Source: a virus. From it: DNA of 42,187 bases. Positions within the stretch are counted from its first letter, which is position 1. Each line of letters starts with the position of its first letter. The notes beneath the pieces are model-generated. The model did not search any database. It was not told the DNA's origin and saw nothing but the letters and a program-made list of their open reading frames with translations. The position numbers were made by a program, and so were the translations under genes. Of the stretch, positions 1 to 10,700 are shown piece by piece. The stretch spans positions 1 through 42,187 of IMG/VR virus record IMGVR_UViG_3300017917_002134; one strand, written 5' to 3'.

Positions 1-49
1 AACCTCCTGACATCAACAGTATTGGCCGTGCTAGCTAGACAGAGGACCC
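1..49 (-). other. possible truncated tRNA at window edge
   Basis: Read on the minus strand, the segment begins with a 7-nt acceptor-like strand (43-49) and ends at position 1 in GGAGGTT, which resembles the start of a T arm. A CTG/CAG stem around a 7-nt loop could display GAT. The D arm does not fold canonically and the 3' half lies outside the window, so this is only a guess. Confidence 0.25.
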
Positions 50-104
50 ATTGACTGTGCATTTCCCAGGTGTACACTGAGATTTTCCAAAACGATACAC
101 TAAA

Positions 105-180
105 TGGTACTCGGTAGGGGAATCGAACCCCTCTTCCCGCCGTGAAAGGGCGGTGTCCTAGACCGATAGACGAACCGAGC
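105..180 (-). tRNA. tRNA-Glu (TTC)
   Basis: Full cloverleaf with encoded CCA. Acceptor strands GCTCGGT/ACCGAGT, anticodon stem CCGCC/GGCGG around loop CTTTCAC (anticodon TTC), and T loop TTCGATT. Last complete tRNA of the minus-strand array. A second TTC tRNA occurs at 3471-3545. Confidence 0.93.
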
Positions 181-303
181 ACAATGCTTCTACAAATTGT
201 TAACGAACAAAGAACTGCTGTCTTGTTTAACAGCGTATGTGTCTATTATATAGTCGCTGTATAGTTCTGTCAACTACATTTTGGACTATTTTTAAAATAT
301 TTT

Positions 304-378
304 TGGCCGGGCTTGCAGGAATCGAACCCACACCCTCTGTTTCGAAGACAGAGATGATATCCATTTCACCAAAGCCCG
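304..378 (-). tRNA. tRNA-Arg (TCG)
   Basis: Cloverleaf with encoded CCA. Anticodon loop CTTCGAA on a TCTGT/ACAGA stem, T loop TTCGATT. Separated by 2 nt from the next tRNA, so the transcript must be processed at adjacent ends. Confidence 0.92.
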
Positions 379-380
379 AT

Positions 381-456
381 TGGCACCGCGAGTTGGATTC
401 GAACCAACCTAATGCCTGTTTAGAAGACAGGTGCCTATCCACTAGACTATCGCGGT
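381..456 (-). tRNA. tRNA-Arg (TCT)
   Basis: Anticodon loop CTTCTAA on a perfect CCTGT/ACAGG stem, acceptor ACCGCGA/TCGCGGT, discriminator G, CCA encoded. D arm has the GTCTAGTGGATAGGC form. Confidence 0.92.
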
Positions 457-662
457 ATGGAAACTGTGTAGGCTACGAATTTCCAGCTCGCCCCTACTTG
501 AGTTGCACTGCCCTGTCACTGTGTTTTGTTCTCTGCCTAGTTACAGTTCTAGTCAGCGGTTCGAGGTGTTTTACTTTTAACACCTTACCTTCTCGGGTCA
601 CCGCCCCCGGCCTATGACGCTAAGGCTTGCGACACCGATGACACTCGGTGCTGGCGGGATTC
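457..662 (-). other. noncoding spacer with strong hairpins
   Basis: About 206 nt between two tRNAs with no convincing ORF and higher GC than its neighbours. Two clear hairpins are visible: AGGTGTT/AACACCT (564-585, 8-nt loop) and CACCGA/TCGGTG (633-650, 6-nt loop). It may be an unannotated structured RNA carried in the tRNA transcript. I recognise no family. Confidence 0.4.
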
Positions 663-739
663 TGGTGCTCTTAGTGAGATTCGAACTCACACTGTCAGCG
701 ACCTCAACGCTGTGCGTCTACCAATTGCGCCACAAGAGC
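663..739 (-). tRNA. tRNA-Leu (GAG), short variable loop
   Basis: Anticodon loop TTGAGGT on CAGCG/CGCTG, leucine-type D loop (TTGGTAGACGC), encoded CCA. The variable region is only about 5 nt, whereas bacterial tRNA-Leu normally has a long variable arm, as the Leu(CAA) gene at 1016-1098 does. Identity therefore rests on the anticodon. Confidence 0.85.
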
Positions 740-744
740 ATATA

Positions 745-819
745 TGGTAGCCATGGACAGTTTTGAAATGTCGACCTATCGCTTATCAAGCGATTGCTCT
801 TCCTCTGAGCTACACGGCT
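745..819 (-). tRNA. tRNA-Ile (GAT)
   Basis: Anticodon loop TTGATAA on ATCGC/GCGAT, D arm with GCTC/GAGC, acceptor AGCCGTG/CATGGCT, CCA encoded. The T loop is TTCAAAA rather than TTCGANT. A second GAT tRNA occurs at 3642-3715. Confidence 0.88.
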
Positions 820-829
820 ATTTATTTCA

Positions 830-903
830 TGGTGCTCAAGCAAGGAATCGAACCTTGAATACTATCGTACCAAGATAGTGGTATGCCATTTACCTACAAG
901 AGC
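830..903 (-). tRNA. tRNA-Thr (GGT)
   Basis: Anticodon loop TTGGTAC on CTATC/GATAG, T arm CAAGG TTCGATT CCTTG, CCA encoded. The acceptor GCTCTTG/CTTGAGC has two adjacent T-T mismatches, so the upper stem looks weak. Confidence 0.85.
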
Positions 904-904
904 A

Positions 905-1014
905 AAACGGGATGCTGTGTCTAAGCCGGGACTCGAACCCACGACACACCCCCAAGCGGGCCGGCCTGCAAAAGTTTGGCTGCAGAAAAGTTGTTTGCTG
1001 TAATCATCCCTAAA
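905..1014 (-). ncRNA. scaffold RNA A with tRNA T-arm module
   Basis: On the minus strand the element opens with GGGATG, then the motif ACAGCAA, and closes with GCATCCC followed by GTTTT, so its ends pair (909-915 with 1005-1010). Inside is a T arm with loop TTCGAGT, closed by TGTGTC/GACACA, and a hairpin CTGCA/TGCAG. No D arm, no acceptor 7-mer next to the T arm and no CCA is present, so it is not an ordinary tRNA. The same end motif recurs at 1625-1745, 2846-2915 and inside 2922-3044. Function unknown. Confidence 0.6.
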
Positions 1015-1015
1015 C

Positions 1016-1098
1016 TGGTACCCCTCCCCGGAGTCGAACCGGGAAACCTGCGGCACTCCTTTTGAGAGAGCTGACTTTACCAATTTGTCCAGAGGGGC
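1016..1098 (-). tRNA. tRNA-Leu (CAA)
   Basis: Type II tRNA with an extended variable region. Anticodon loop CTCAAAA, acceptor GCCCCTC/GAGGGGT, T arm CCCGG TTCGACT CCGGG, CCA encoded. Confidence 0.92.
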
Positions 1099-1106
1099 AT
1101 AAACTG

Positions 1107-1182
1107 TGGTGCCGCCTCCAGGGATCGAACCTGGTTCACCGGGACTTCAATCCGGCGCTATGACCACATCAGCTAAAGCGGC
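1107..1182 (-). tRNA. tRNA-Phe (GAA)
   Basis: Anticodon loop TTGAAGT with 4 bp CCGG/CCGG plus an A-C pair at the loop-closing position. T arm CCAGG TTCGATC CCTGG, CCA encoded. Confidence 0.9.
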
Positions 1183-1191
1183 AAATTTGTT

Positions 1192-1266
1192 TGGTAGTTC
1201 CTACTGGGATCGAACCAGTGACCCACACCATGTCAAGGTGTTGCGCTACCACTACGCTAAGGAACT
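1192..1266 (-). tRNA. tRNA-Val (GAC)
   Basis: Anticodon loop TTGACAT on CACC/GGTG, perfect acceptor AGTTCCT/AGGAACT, T loop TTCGATC, CCA encoded. Confidence 0.93.
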
Positions 1267-1268
1267 AT

Positions 1269-1343
1269 TGGGGTGAAGCCGGGAATCGAACCCTGCCTTA
1301 CTGTTTCACAGACAGCCGTGCAAACCACTACACTAGCAACACC
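1269..1343 (-). tRNA. tRNA-His (GTG)
   Basis: Anticodon loop CTGTGAA on CTGT/ACAG. The discriminator is C and an extra G can pair with it at position -1, the hallmark of tRNA-His. Two T-T mismatches lie in the acceptor. CCA encoded. Confidence 0.92.
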
Positions 1344-1348
1344 ATTGA

Positions 1349-1525
1349 TTATTTGATTGTTTCTTTGACTTTTTCTAGTGCATCTTTACGCATTAGAAAT
1401 CGTCTATCAGTGCCGGGTCGTCTAACTAGAAGATACTCGACGCCGTCGATTGTTTCAACTTTGCGAGTGTCATCACATACAACCTTGTCACTATTCATGC
1501 GATTTTTAAATGTTACTGGTTTCAT
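1349..1525 (-). CDS. 58-aa hypothetical protein inside the tRNA array
   Basis: ATG at 1525 is preceded by a strong ribosome site (AAGGAGAG). The product starts MKPVTFKNRMNSDKVVCDDT and ends with EKVKETIK. It is basic and charged, has no membrane segment, and carries a central VRRPGTDRRFLMRKDALEKV stretch. It sits between tRNA-His and tRNA-Gln and is probably cotranscribed with them, so its messenger would be freed by tRNA processing. I do not recognise a family with certainty; small conserved ORFs of this kind occur in T4-like phages. The good ribosome site and coding character make it more credible than the overlapping plus-strand frame. Confidence 0.75.
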   Translation of the reverse strand: MKPVTFKNRMNSDKVVCDDTRKVETIDGVEYLLVRRPGTDRRFLMRKDALEKVKETIK

Positions 1526-1542
1526 AACACTCTCCTTAAATT

Positions 1543-1616
1543 TGGCACCGGTACTAGGGCTCGAACCTAGAACGACAGAGTCAAAGTCTGTTGTGTTACC
1601 ATTACACCATACCGGA
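1543..1616 (-). tRNA. tRNA-Gln (TTG)
   Basis: Anticodon loop CTTTGAC on CAGA/TCTG, T arm CTAGG TTCGAGC CCTAG, discriminator G, CCA encoded. Position 1 is U, as in many tRNA-Gln, here facing U72. Confidence 0.9.
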
Positions 1617-1624
1617 TCAGAATA

Positions 1625-1745
1625 AAACGGGATACTATCGTTTTGACGAATGCTCTACCTAATGAGCTAATTTTCCATCAGGAAAATGTTGGACTCGAAC
1701 CAACTACCTATCGTTTGGATAGAATTTGCTGTGAGTATCCCTAAA
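1625..1745 (-). ncRNA. circularly permuted tRNA in scaffold (element B)
   Basis: On the minus strand the order is: scaffold start GGGATAC with ACAGCAA (1741-1725), T arm GTTGG TTCGAGT CCAAC (1704-1688), 3' acceptor strand ATTTTCC (1687-1681), 4-nt linker TGAT, 5' acceptor strand GGAAAAT (1676-1670), then TA and a canonical D arm GCTC ATTAGGTA GAGC (1667-1652), and finally scaffold end GTATCCC. The tRNA 3' half thus precedes its 5' half and the 7-bp acceptor is capped by 4 nt. The opened ends fall in the anticodon region. CCAAA in the 3' half suggests Trp (CCA) or Gly (TCC), but the anticodon cannot be fixed. No CCA is encoded. Confidence 0.7.
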
Positions 1746-4700
1746 ATGGAGCAGACAGTCGGGTTTGAACCGACGACCTACACGTTGGCAACGTGTCGTT
1801 CTACCAGCTGAACTATGCCTGCATAAAAGATATTAGTAAAGGACTCGCAGAGTTTTGGTTTGTCGTCGACAACGCGGCGACCTAAGTTTTACAGACTTAC
1901 TCTATTTGTCTCGCCTAACTTGGAGCATTTTGATCATCAACAGTCCTACGCTGTAATCGTTACCCTGTACCATATTTGATCTAGCGCCAACTCTATGAGT
2001 TGCTCAAGTCAGCCCTTCCGGAGCCAGCTATCCTCTTTTCAGAACACTATGCAATGCCTTAAGTCCTTTACTAATACTTTTATATATTAGAAATGTCAGT
2101 TGTTCGCCGCACAACCTGACAAAGCGGGGGTCTGTAGACTGTTGACAACTTATCCTATTATACGCGGTCAACAAACGCGAATCTTGGTGCTCCGTGACGG
2201 ACTCGAACCGCCATCGCCGGACTACAAAACCGGAATACTAGCCTTTGTACTAACAGAGCATGTTTGGTGGTAATGGCGGGACTCGAACCTGCAACAGACA
2301 CCTTATGAGGGTGGTGGACTACCATTGTCCTACATTACCATAAAGGATGACAACTAAGCTTCGGCCGCCACATACATTGGCCTCATTATCCGCAAATTAT
2401 GCCGGCTGCGGTTATGATCGGAAAAGCTCTTTTACAGATAACTTCTCTTCACTTAGGGTACGTCACAATAGTAAGGGCGGGCGGATGCCATGGTGCGTAC
2501 TTGAACCGTCACCTTTTACTAAGTTCCGGCTTGCAAACCTTTCCTTAGTGCTTACTTACTAGAGACTACTCAATTGTCATTCTTTATGGTCGGAGCACTG
2601 GGATTCGAACCCAGAATTGGCAGATTAAAAGTCTGCTGTGATAACCGTTTCACTATACTCCGTAATGGTCCCTCCAGACGGATTCGAACCGTCACCTCAT
2701 CGGGTAAGAGCCGAGTATGCAACCATAACACCTCGAAGGGATAGCTTTCGTACTTTTTGATTTTACGTGCCATCCCGGACCATACGGAGTACCGAGATGA
2801 CACTAACGTTTAGCACGTTTCATGTCGTTCTCCTTTTGAACATTTAAAAAAAACAGGATGCATTTTAACGTGGTTAGATTAAAAGTCTAATGTTAAAAGT
2901 TGCTGTTAGCATCCTTAAACTTGGTGGAGCCCCCAGGATTCGAACCTGGACCTTTCCCTTCATAGTGGAAATTGAAAAAGATTGCTGTCTGTATCCTTAG
3001 CAGGATAACCGTCGTTTAACGTGCTACCATTACACTAAGGCCCCATAAAATTGGTCTCCATGGTAGGATTCGAACCTACAGCCTCCTGACTCCAGATCAG
3101 GCCGTCTACCAGATTGACATTACACAGAGATAAAATTGGTGGAGACCGAGGAAATCGAATCCTTCTAGTCACGATGCTTGCAAGGCAACGCCGTACCCCA
3201 GTACTGTCCCCATATTCTTTTTGGCACCCGAGGAAGGATTCGAACCTCCGACTCCCACGTTCGTAGCGTAGTACTCTAGTCCACTGAGTTACACGGGTAT
3301 AAATTTTGGAGTAGCGGGTGAGATTCGAACTCACGGTTTTAGAGTTTTGCAGACTCTTGCATTGGGCCTCTCTGCCACCGCTACATTAATTTGGCGCCGC
3401 CGAAGGGAATCGAACCCTCCTAAGTCGGATAGACAATCCGTTGCTCTCCCAGAGAACTACGACGGCATATTGGTATCGCGTACGGGAATCGAACCCGTCT
3501 CTTTGGCTTGAAGGGCCAAGGACCTACCCAGAAGTCCAACGCGATATAAAAACTTGGCTCCGCATCTGGGGATCGAACCCAGCTAACCATTGATTAACAG
3601 TCAAGTCCATGCACCTTGCTCGGATTCTGCGGAATAGAAATTGGTTCCTCCAACACGAATTGAACGTGTAATAGCCGGTTATCAGCCGACCGTTATACCA
3701 TTTAACTATGGAGGAATATATGGTGGAGCCTGATGGAATCGAACCACTTGCCGCCACCCCACTTAACAATGGCCACCGGGTTACAGCCGGCGATGGGGAA
3801 CAAGCTCCAAATCTTTCACACACTCTTTAGAATGTGTCGTATAAAACAAGCTAGTTCATCCCGTCAAGGGGGAAACGTTATACGATTCCTAACTTGCTTT
3901 ATACGCTGAGTTTTTACGCATCTGTGTTATCGCCACAGACTTATCATCCCTCAGGCCGCCCTCATTAATAGCTCCATGTTTTAAGTGCAGAGCAGGGTCG
4001 CGTTCCCTATACACACTTTGATAAACAAAAACCCCAGGGTTTTTAATCCTGGGGTCCTTTTGGGTAAAATTGTGTAGTGTTTAGTTACACGATCCTCCAA
4101 TGGACCCCGGGCTAATATAACCCTCTGGTGTGCGATCTAGTGACAGACTATTAATCGCTAACCAAGAGGTGGGCATAAAGCCTGCCTGTTTGGCTGAACA
4201 ATTAAATTGTCTATGTATAGATTGCATGTTCATTTTTGTTTCTCTGTTAACCTTTGAAAATATGCTAGCGGAATTGCTAACATGTCTCTATTGTATTACC
4301 TTTGTTTCTCGTTGTCAACACCTTTTTGAACTATTTTGGCAAAGTTGTTTTTTTACAACACTTGCTAGTCCTGCTAGGCATTTCTAACTTGTCTCTATTG
4401 TAACACTACTTAGCTTCTGTGTCAACTACTCTTTTTAAATTTGAGTAGAAGACTACATCAGCACAGTCGTTACTATACTAGTTTTATTTAGCCGAGTCAA
4501 GAAAAAGTGGTGTATAATGTGGCATTTTTACAACGTTTGGTTGTCGCCGGGCTCTATACGAAAATTATCCTCTTCACTGTCTGGTGTACTAACTTCAATT
4601 ATAACGCCTTCTTCTAGACATATCAACTGATGAGGTTCGAGAGGATAGTTTCGCCATGTGTCGCCTTCGGACAATATTTTAGTATGCCGACTAGCATCTT

Positions 4701-7700
4701 TAGTGTTGATGTAGTGTAACTCAAACTTTCCTTGTATAACAAACCATGTTTCGTCTTTTTCATCATGGAAGTGCATACTGAACTTCTTACCTGTTTTAAA
4801 ATGCATGAGTTTGCCACAATACAAGTCATTTGTAGCAAAGATATACTCATGCCCCCAACCTTTCTTAACTAGTCCGCTCTTTCTCATTTGATTTCCTCTA
4901 ACGTTGGAGCATAAGTTCCAAAGTGTTTTACAGTAATACTAGCGGCTTTGTTTGCAAAATCTACTGATAGTCTAATATCTTTTGTTTCTAAAAACTTATA
5001 TGCTAGTGCGGCTATAAATGTATCGCCTGCTCCAGTTATGTCAACTACTTCAACTTTTGGAGGTTCTATTTTAATCTCGTGATGGACAACTTCTGTAGCC
5101 TTTGGTCCTTTTGTAACTATTAGTCCAGTACATTCGCTTGTAATTCTACTGTACTCTGTTTCGTTAACTTTAACCCAAGCACCCTGCATTCTTTCTAAGT
5201 CTGTTTTCTTAGTGTCAATAAAGAACGGTATTCTATTATTTTCTATTAGACCTTCGATGAGGTCATACGATACAACACCCTTGTTATAGTCACTTATAAC
5301 TACAGCATCGTAACCATCTGCGCTAGTAAATGCTACGGGTATAGATATTGTGTCTTCATCAATTCTTAGGATTTGTTGTTTTGTGCGGCTGTCAATTAAC
5401 CTTGTTTTTTTACTTGGGATTCCGCATACGATATCAACCGTACACCCTAATGCTATTAGATTAGCATATACGTTACCGGCCATACCTTCTCGTTCTTCTT
5501 TGTGTGTTGGCACAAAGATTGGCACTGGCGCTTCTGGGCTTAACCGGTCAATGTTTCCGTATTGGTAAACATCTGTACACTTATCCCCGATTAATAATAT
5601 CTTGAATTGTTTTTGTTGTCGAGTGTTCTGTTCTATCATAATAAACAACTTTTTGGCAGTACGTTTCTCCTATTACGCTTTTTCCTCGATAGTCACTGCC
5701 TTTTACCATAATGTTACATTCTTTTACGATAGCAATCAACTCTTCTGGCGTTTCAAATATTCTTACTTCGTCTACGGCTTTTAAATTTTCCAGCAACAGT
5801 TTTCGATCATATTGATTATTAATTGGACGATTCGAACCTTTTAACTGTTGAACACGGTTGTCTGTATCAATTGCTACAATAAGAAAATCCCCGAGCGATT
5901 TGGCGTAATTAAGCATTGCCAAATGCCCGGGGTGGATAATATCAAATGTTCCGTTGACGATAACTTTTACCATCAAATATTTATACTAGGTTTTGAAGTC
6001 ACGATTATAAATATGAGTATGAAGCACAAACATCATATCATTCCAAAACACATGGGCGGTAGCGATGATCCGTCTAACTTAATAGAACTAACTGTTGAAG
6101 AACATGCAGAAGCACATCGCCTTCTGTACGAGCAACATGGGCACTGGGAAGATTATTGTGCTTGGCAGGCTCTGTCTGGGCGCATTGGGCAAGAAGAAAT
6201 TCTTCGTATGAAACAAGGAATGGCTAACAAGGGGAGAAAACGAACTCCTGAGCAACTTGAAAGAATACGAGAAGCGGCTAGAAAAAGAGTAGAGCGTCAG
6301 CGTCTAGATGGAACTATTGAACGTGCCGCTATTAAGCAAAGTGCGGCACTACAAGGACGTAAAAAGTCAAAAGAGCATTTAGAAAATTGGTCTGCTAGTC
6401 GTAAAGGACATGTTGTTAGCGACGAAACTAAAGAAAAGATTAAACAGTCGCTAGCAGAAACTAGGGCCAAGAAAAAGGCCCTGCTTTCGCAGAGCCGTTC
6501 TTCAAACTAACGATTCATGACATAAAGTGTCACTTCGAAGCCAAAACGCATTTCAGTTGCTTCTGGTTTAGTCCACATACTGCTTCTCCTTGTTATCTAA
6601 TTAATGAAACATACTCGAGTAGTACAAGTATGTATCATTATTATATGACTAGATTGTCTAGAAAAACATACTGATAATCATTAAAAGGACCTAATTAGTT
6701 TGCTACAACTCTGCTAACACTAGTCATTACTGCGGCAATACGACCAATATCACGAAGTTGTTCTACTGTGTAGCCTTCCTTCTTGAGTGTTTCGTAGTGT
6801 GCCTTGACACAGAAATGACATTTACCAACAATACTAGCGGCAAGACTATATGCTTCGAATCGAGCCTTAGTAGTTCCGCCATGACTTGCAATAGCGTTCA
6901 TGCGTAACTGTGCTGGTAAGCCTTTTAGCTGTTCGTCGTCTGCCATTTCAACGTAAGGATACCAAACGTTGTTCTGTGCCATAATACTTGCGGCAGTAAG
7001 TGCCGCATCTGCTTCTTTTCGATCTGCTAACTGACTATGGATCCAAGTCCATAGTTTACTGTTGCCAGTAGCAAAGGCGGCTGCTAATGCAACTGCTTCA
7101 GCTTCTTCAACAGGAAGTGTTGAACGCTTAACTACAGCGTCAATGTTGAGTTTAGTATCCTTAGCATAGTCTGGAATACTTTGCTCTTTAAGTGCATCTA
7201 CCCATGCTGTCATTTTTATCCCCAAAAGATTTTATAAAGAATAACACACTGAAGTGTAATGATAATGACCGGTGCTAACGTTCGTAGCAACTCTAAACGA
7301 TAATGATATTGTCTAATTTTTCGTTCAATGTCTTTACCGGTCATACGTTTTTCCTAATTAAAGTGTTTCGCCGCCAACTGCACGGTTACATGCACATAGC
7401 TCGCCAGTTTGTAACGCATCTAATACACGAAGTGTTTCTTCTGGGCTACGACCAACGTTTAAGTTGTTGACAGTGACGTGCTGGATAACGTTATCTGGAT
7501 CAACAATAAATGTTGCGCGAAGTGCGGCACCTGCTGGAGCATAGAACACGCCCAACTGATTGATTAGACTTAGTTCACCACGCTGTGTGTCAGCAAACTG
7601 AGTGTGTGTAATCTTTGCTAGGTCTGGGTGCGCCTTTTGCCATGCTAGTTTACAGAACTCATTGTCTGTTGAACCAGTTAGCAATACTGCGTCACGATCC

Positions 7701-10700
7701 TTGAAGTCGCTTGTGAGCTTGTCATAAGCAACAATTTCAGTAGGACATACAAATGTAAAGTCCTTTGGATAGTAAACAATTACTTTCCACTTACCTGCAA
7801 ATGACTCATCAGTAATGTCAAAGAATTGATCACTACCTGGGTTAACGCCTGTTACGGCAAACTTTTCAATTTTATCACCAACTGTTTTCATGTGTTTCTC
7901 CTTTGTGTGTGAAAACTTTAAAAGAACATTACGTTCTATGCGTGTATTATATAATTTAATTATCCTATTAGTCAAGCAAAAATAATAGATTTTTCCTAAT
8001 ATTTTTTAATAAGCGTAATAGGTTTTTTCAATAACACCCGATGAAAGAAAAAGGGCCCAAAGGGCCCTTTGGCAGTCTAATTTAAAAATTAGAATCTGTA
8101 TTTGGCGCTAACTGAAACACGGTTACCGTCAAATTGGCTTACACGATCTTGACCTTTTTGGTAAGCATAGTCTAGACCAACTGTTACCTTCTGTGCTACT
8201 GGAACACTGAAGCCAACACCGACTGTACCTGCTGAACCACTGTCAACACCAGGGGTTTGATTATCTAGATAAGCATAACCAATCTTTGGAGTGATCGTAA
8301 CTGGACCAACCTTAGCAACGTCATAGCCACCAACTAGGCTCCAACGGTTTTGATTACCTTGTGAACCTACAGTTGAACGCTCGAAACCAGCAGTAGCGTT
8401 TAGCTTGCCATAACTCTGACCAAGTGTAACACCTGCATAGTTACGTGTATCTCCTGTGGTATCGCCACGTGTTGCGACAACGCCTAATTCAACAGCTGAA
8501 GCTGAAACTGCGGCCAAAGCCAAGATTGATGCGATTGCAAATTTTCTCATTTTTAAATTTCCTTATGTATTCACTGTGTGTCAAAACGTTATGTGTATCT
8601 TCCGATAAACAACACAGCTTAGGCAATTATATATTCGTGTAAACCATGAGAGCAAATTTTTCTTTGCCAAAAAAAAAAATAGGACCCGAAGGTCCTATTG
8701 CTATTTTGGGTAACAAGGTATAACTACCCCGGTTCCGCAGTTTCTTAGGCTGCTAGAGCAAACTCGCTGTCATTGACAGCAACGTCTACTTCGAAGAACT
8801 TAAATGCTGTGTTTGCATTTATGGATTTTGCTTGATTTACGGTCATCGCCTACCGTGTTGCCGTCTCTACTATCTACCCCTGTCGAAACCAAATGCAGGC
8901 CCGTCAAAAAAGGACTAACGCAAACATTACAAGAACTAATCCTACACCTAGGATCCATTTAAGTAGTTCTTCGTTCATATGCTACTCCTCTTTTGGTGGA
9001 CCTGGGCGGATTCGAACCGCCGTCCAGAAGTCCTTCGCTTTGAAGGGATTACAACAATTCTTTACTTCTTACGGGCCGCACGTTTAGCCATCTGTTTTAC
9101 AGTTTTTGGCTTTGGTGGTTTTTTGCCCTTAAGAATTTGACTTACACGTCTTGGACTTGGCATAATTATTTCCTCTTTTTAAGGATTCTACGAGCTGTAG
9201 CTTTAATAGAACGTGGGTGATGTGCTTTCCATTTAGCCATTATTTTCTCCTGCGCATAGCACGGCGTGCCGCCGCTTTTGGACTGTTTTTCTTTGCTCTG
9301 TAAGCCATAATTTGCCCTTTCAGTTTGTATAGTGTATTTAAACATATTTTGGTCAAATAGTCAAATATTTCGGCTAAAACTAAATACTTTTACAACCGGG
9401 AGCGAATCAAATGGATTTTTTTAAATTAGTAGCAGAAGTAGGTTTTCCAATTGCGGCCGCAGTAGCCGCTGGTTATTTTGTCTTTTTAACCCTAAAGTTT
9501 ATTCTAGCAGGGGTAACTAGTAGCGTCAAAGGAATGGCTGGTATTATTACAGCACTTGACAATCGTGTAAAAACAATGAATCACGATGTTATTCGTATTG
9601 ATACAGTTGTATCAAACGCACTTGGTCTAAAGCCCGATACAGATCGTATTGCAAGGGCAGACGGAAAAAATGATGCAAGAAGAGACTAAACGTTACCTAG
9701 CACAGCTGGTAATTGATCTGCATTATCAAGCAAAAGTTTCCAACAATATCGAACTAAGAAAAATAGCAGATGATATTAGCGATATTTTGAAAAAAGAAAG
9801 AGAAGAATGTTATACGTAGACTACAACTGGGACTGCTCACCTAATGGTATAATCTTAGACGAAGAATTTAATTCAGATAAGTTAGGCTGGAAAGGTGGTG
9901 ATTATTTTAAACTAGTAAATGTTAATGGTAGGCAGATGCTAGTTAAAGTAGACCCAATAGAAGTATTTGCAAAAGGATACGCTGTAAATGAAAAATAAGT
10001 ACCAAGACTGGTTTGATAGTTTGCCCGAAAGTACAAAGCGATACTTAGAGGCGCAACCAGTTTGGCACGACCGAGACTTGTTTAAAGCCGCACTTACAGG
10101 GTTTGTTATAGGGCTAGTTCTCGGGTTACTAATATAAGGAGCGAAACATGGATTTAGTAGCGATGATTAATAAGTACGGATTCCCTATTGTTGCCGCGGG
10201 CGGCATGGGGTATTTCGTATTTTATGTATGGAAGTGGGCAACAACAGAAATTAAACCAGTGTTAAGTGATGCAAACACTGTGCTAGTTGCTCTTATTGAT
10301 CGTATTCGTATGTTAGATAACGATCTAATTAGATTAAATCAAAAGGTAAATGTTGTACTACATTTACGCGGTAAGATTATCGAAGGAGAACGTGTTGTTG
10401 AGCAACAAAAGACAGAACGTGAAGCTGATGAAAAATTTCGAGAGGCACTAGCACACGATAAACCAAAAAAATAAAATCGCCTTAGGACCGTGGTAGTTAA
10501 GTGCCACACAGGCGTCGGGAGGCTACTGCCCTGAAACAGCGATTCGCTACCGTATGTTTCTAAAGTGTAGCATTTTTTACGGCTAAATATTATATTCACA
10601 CACAGACCTTTTTTGGAGAATATAATGTTTGAAGTCATCTATACGCTGGTGGTAACACATATCACCATTCTATGCGTAACACTCTACTTGCACCGTTCGC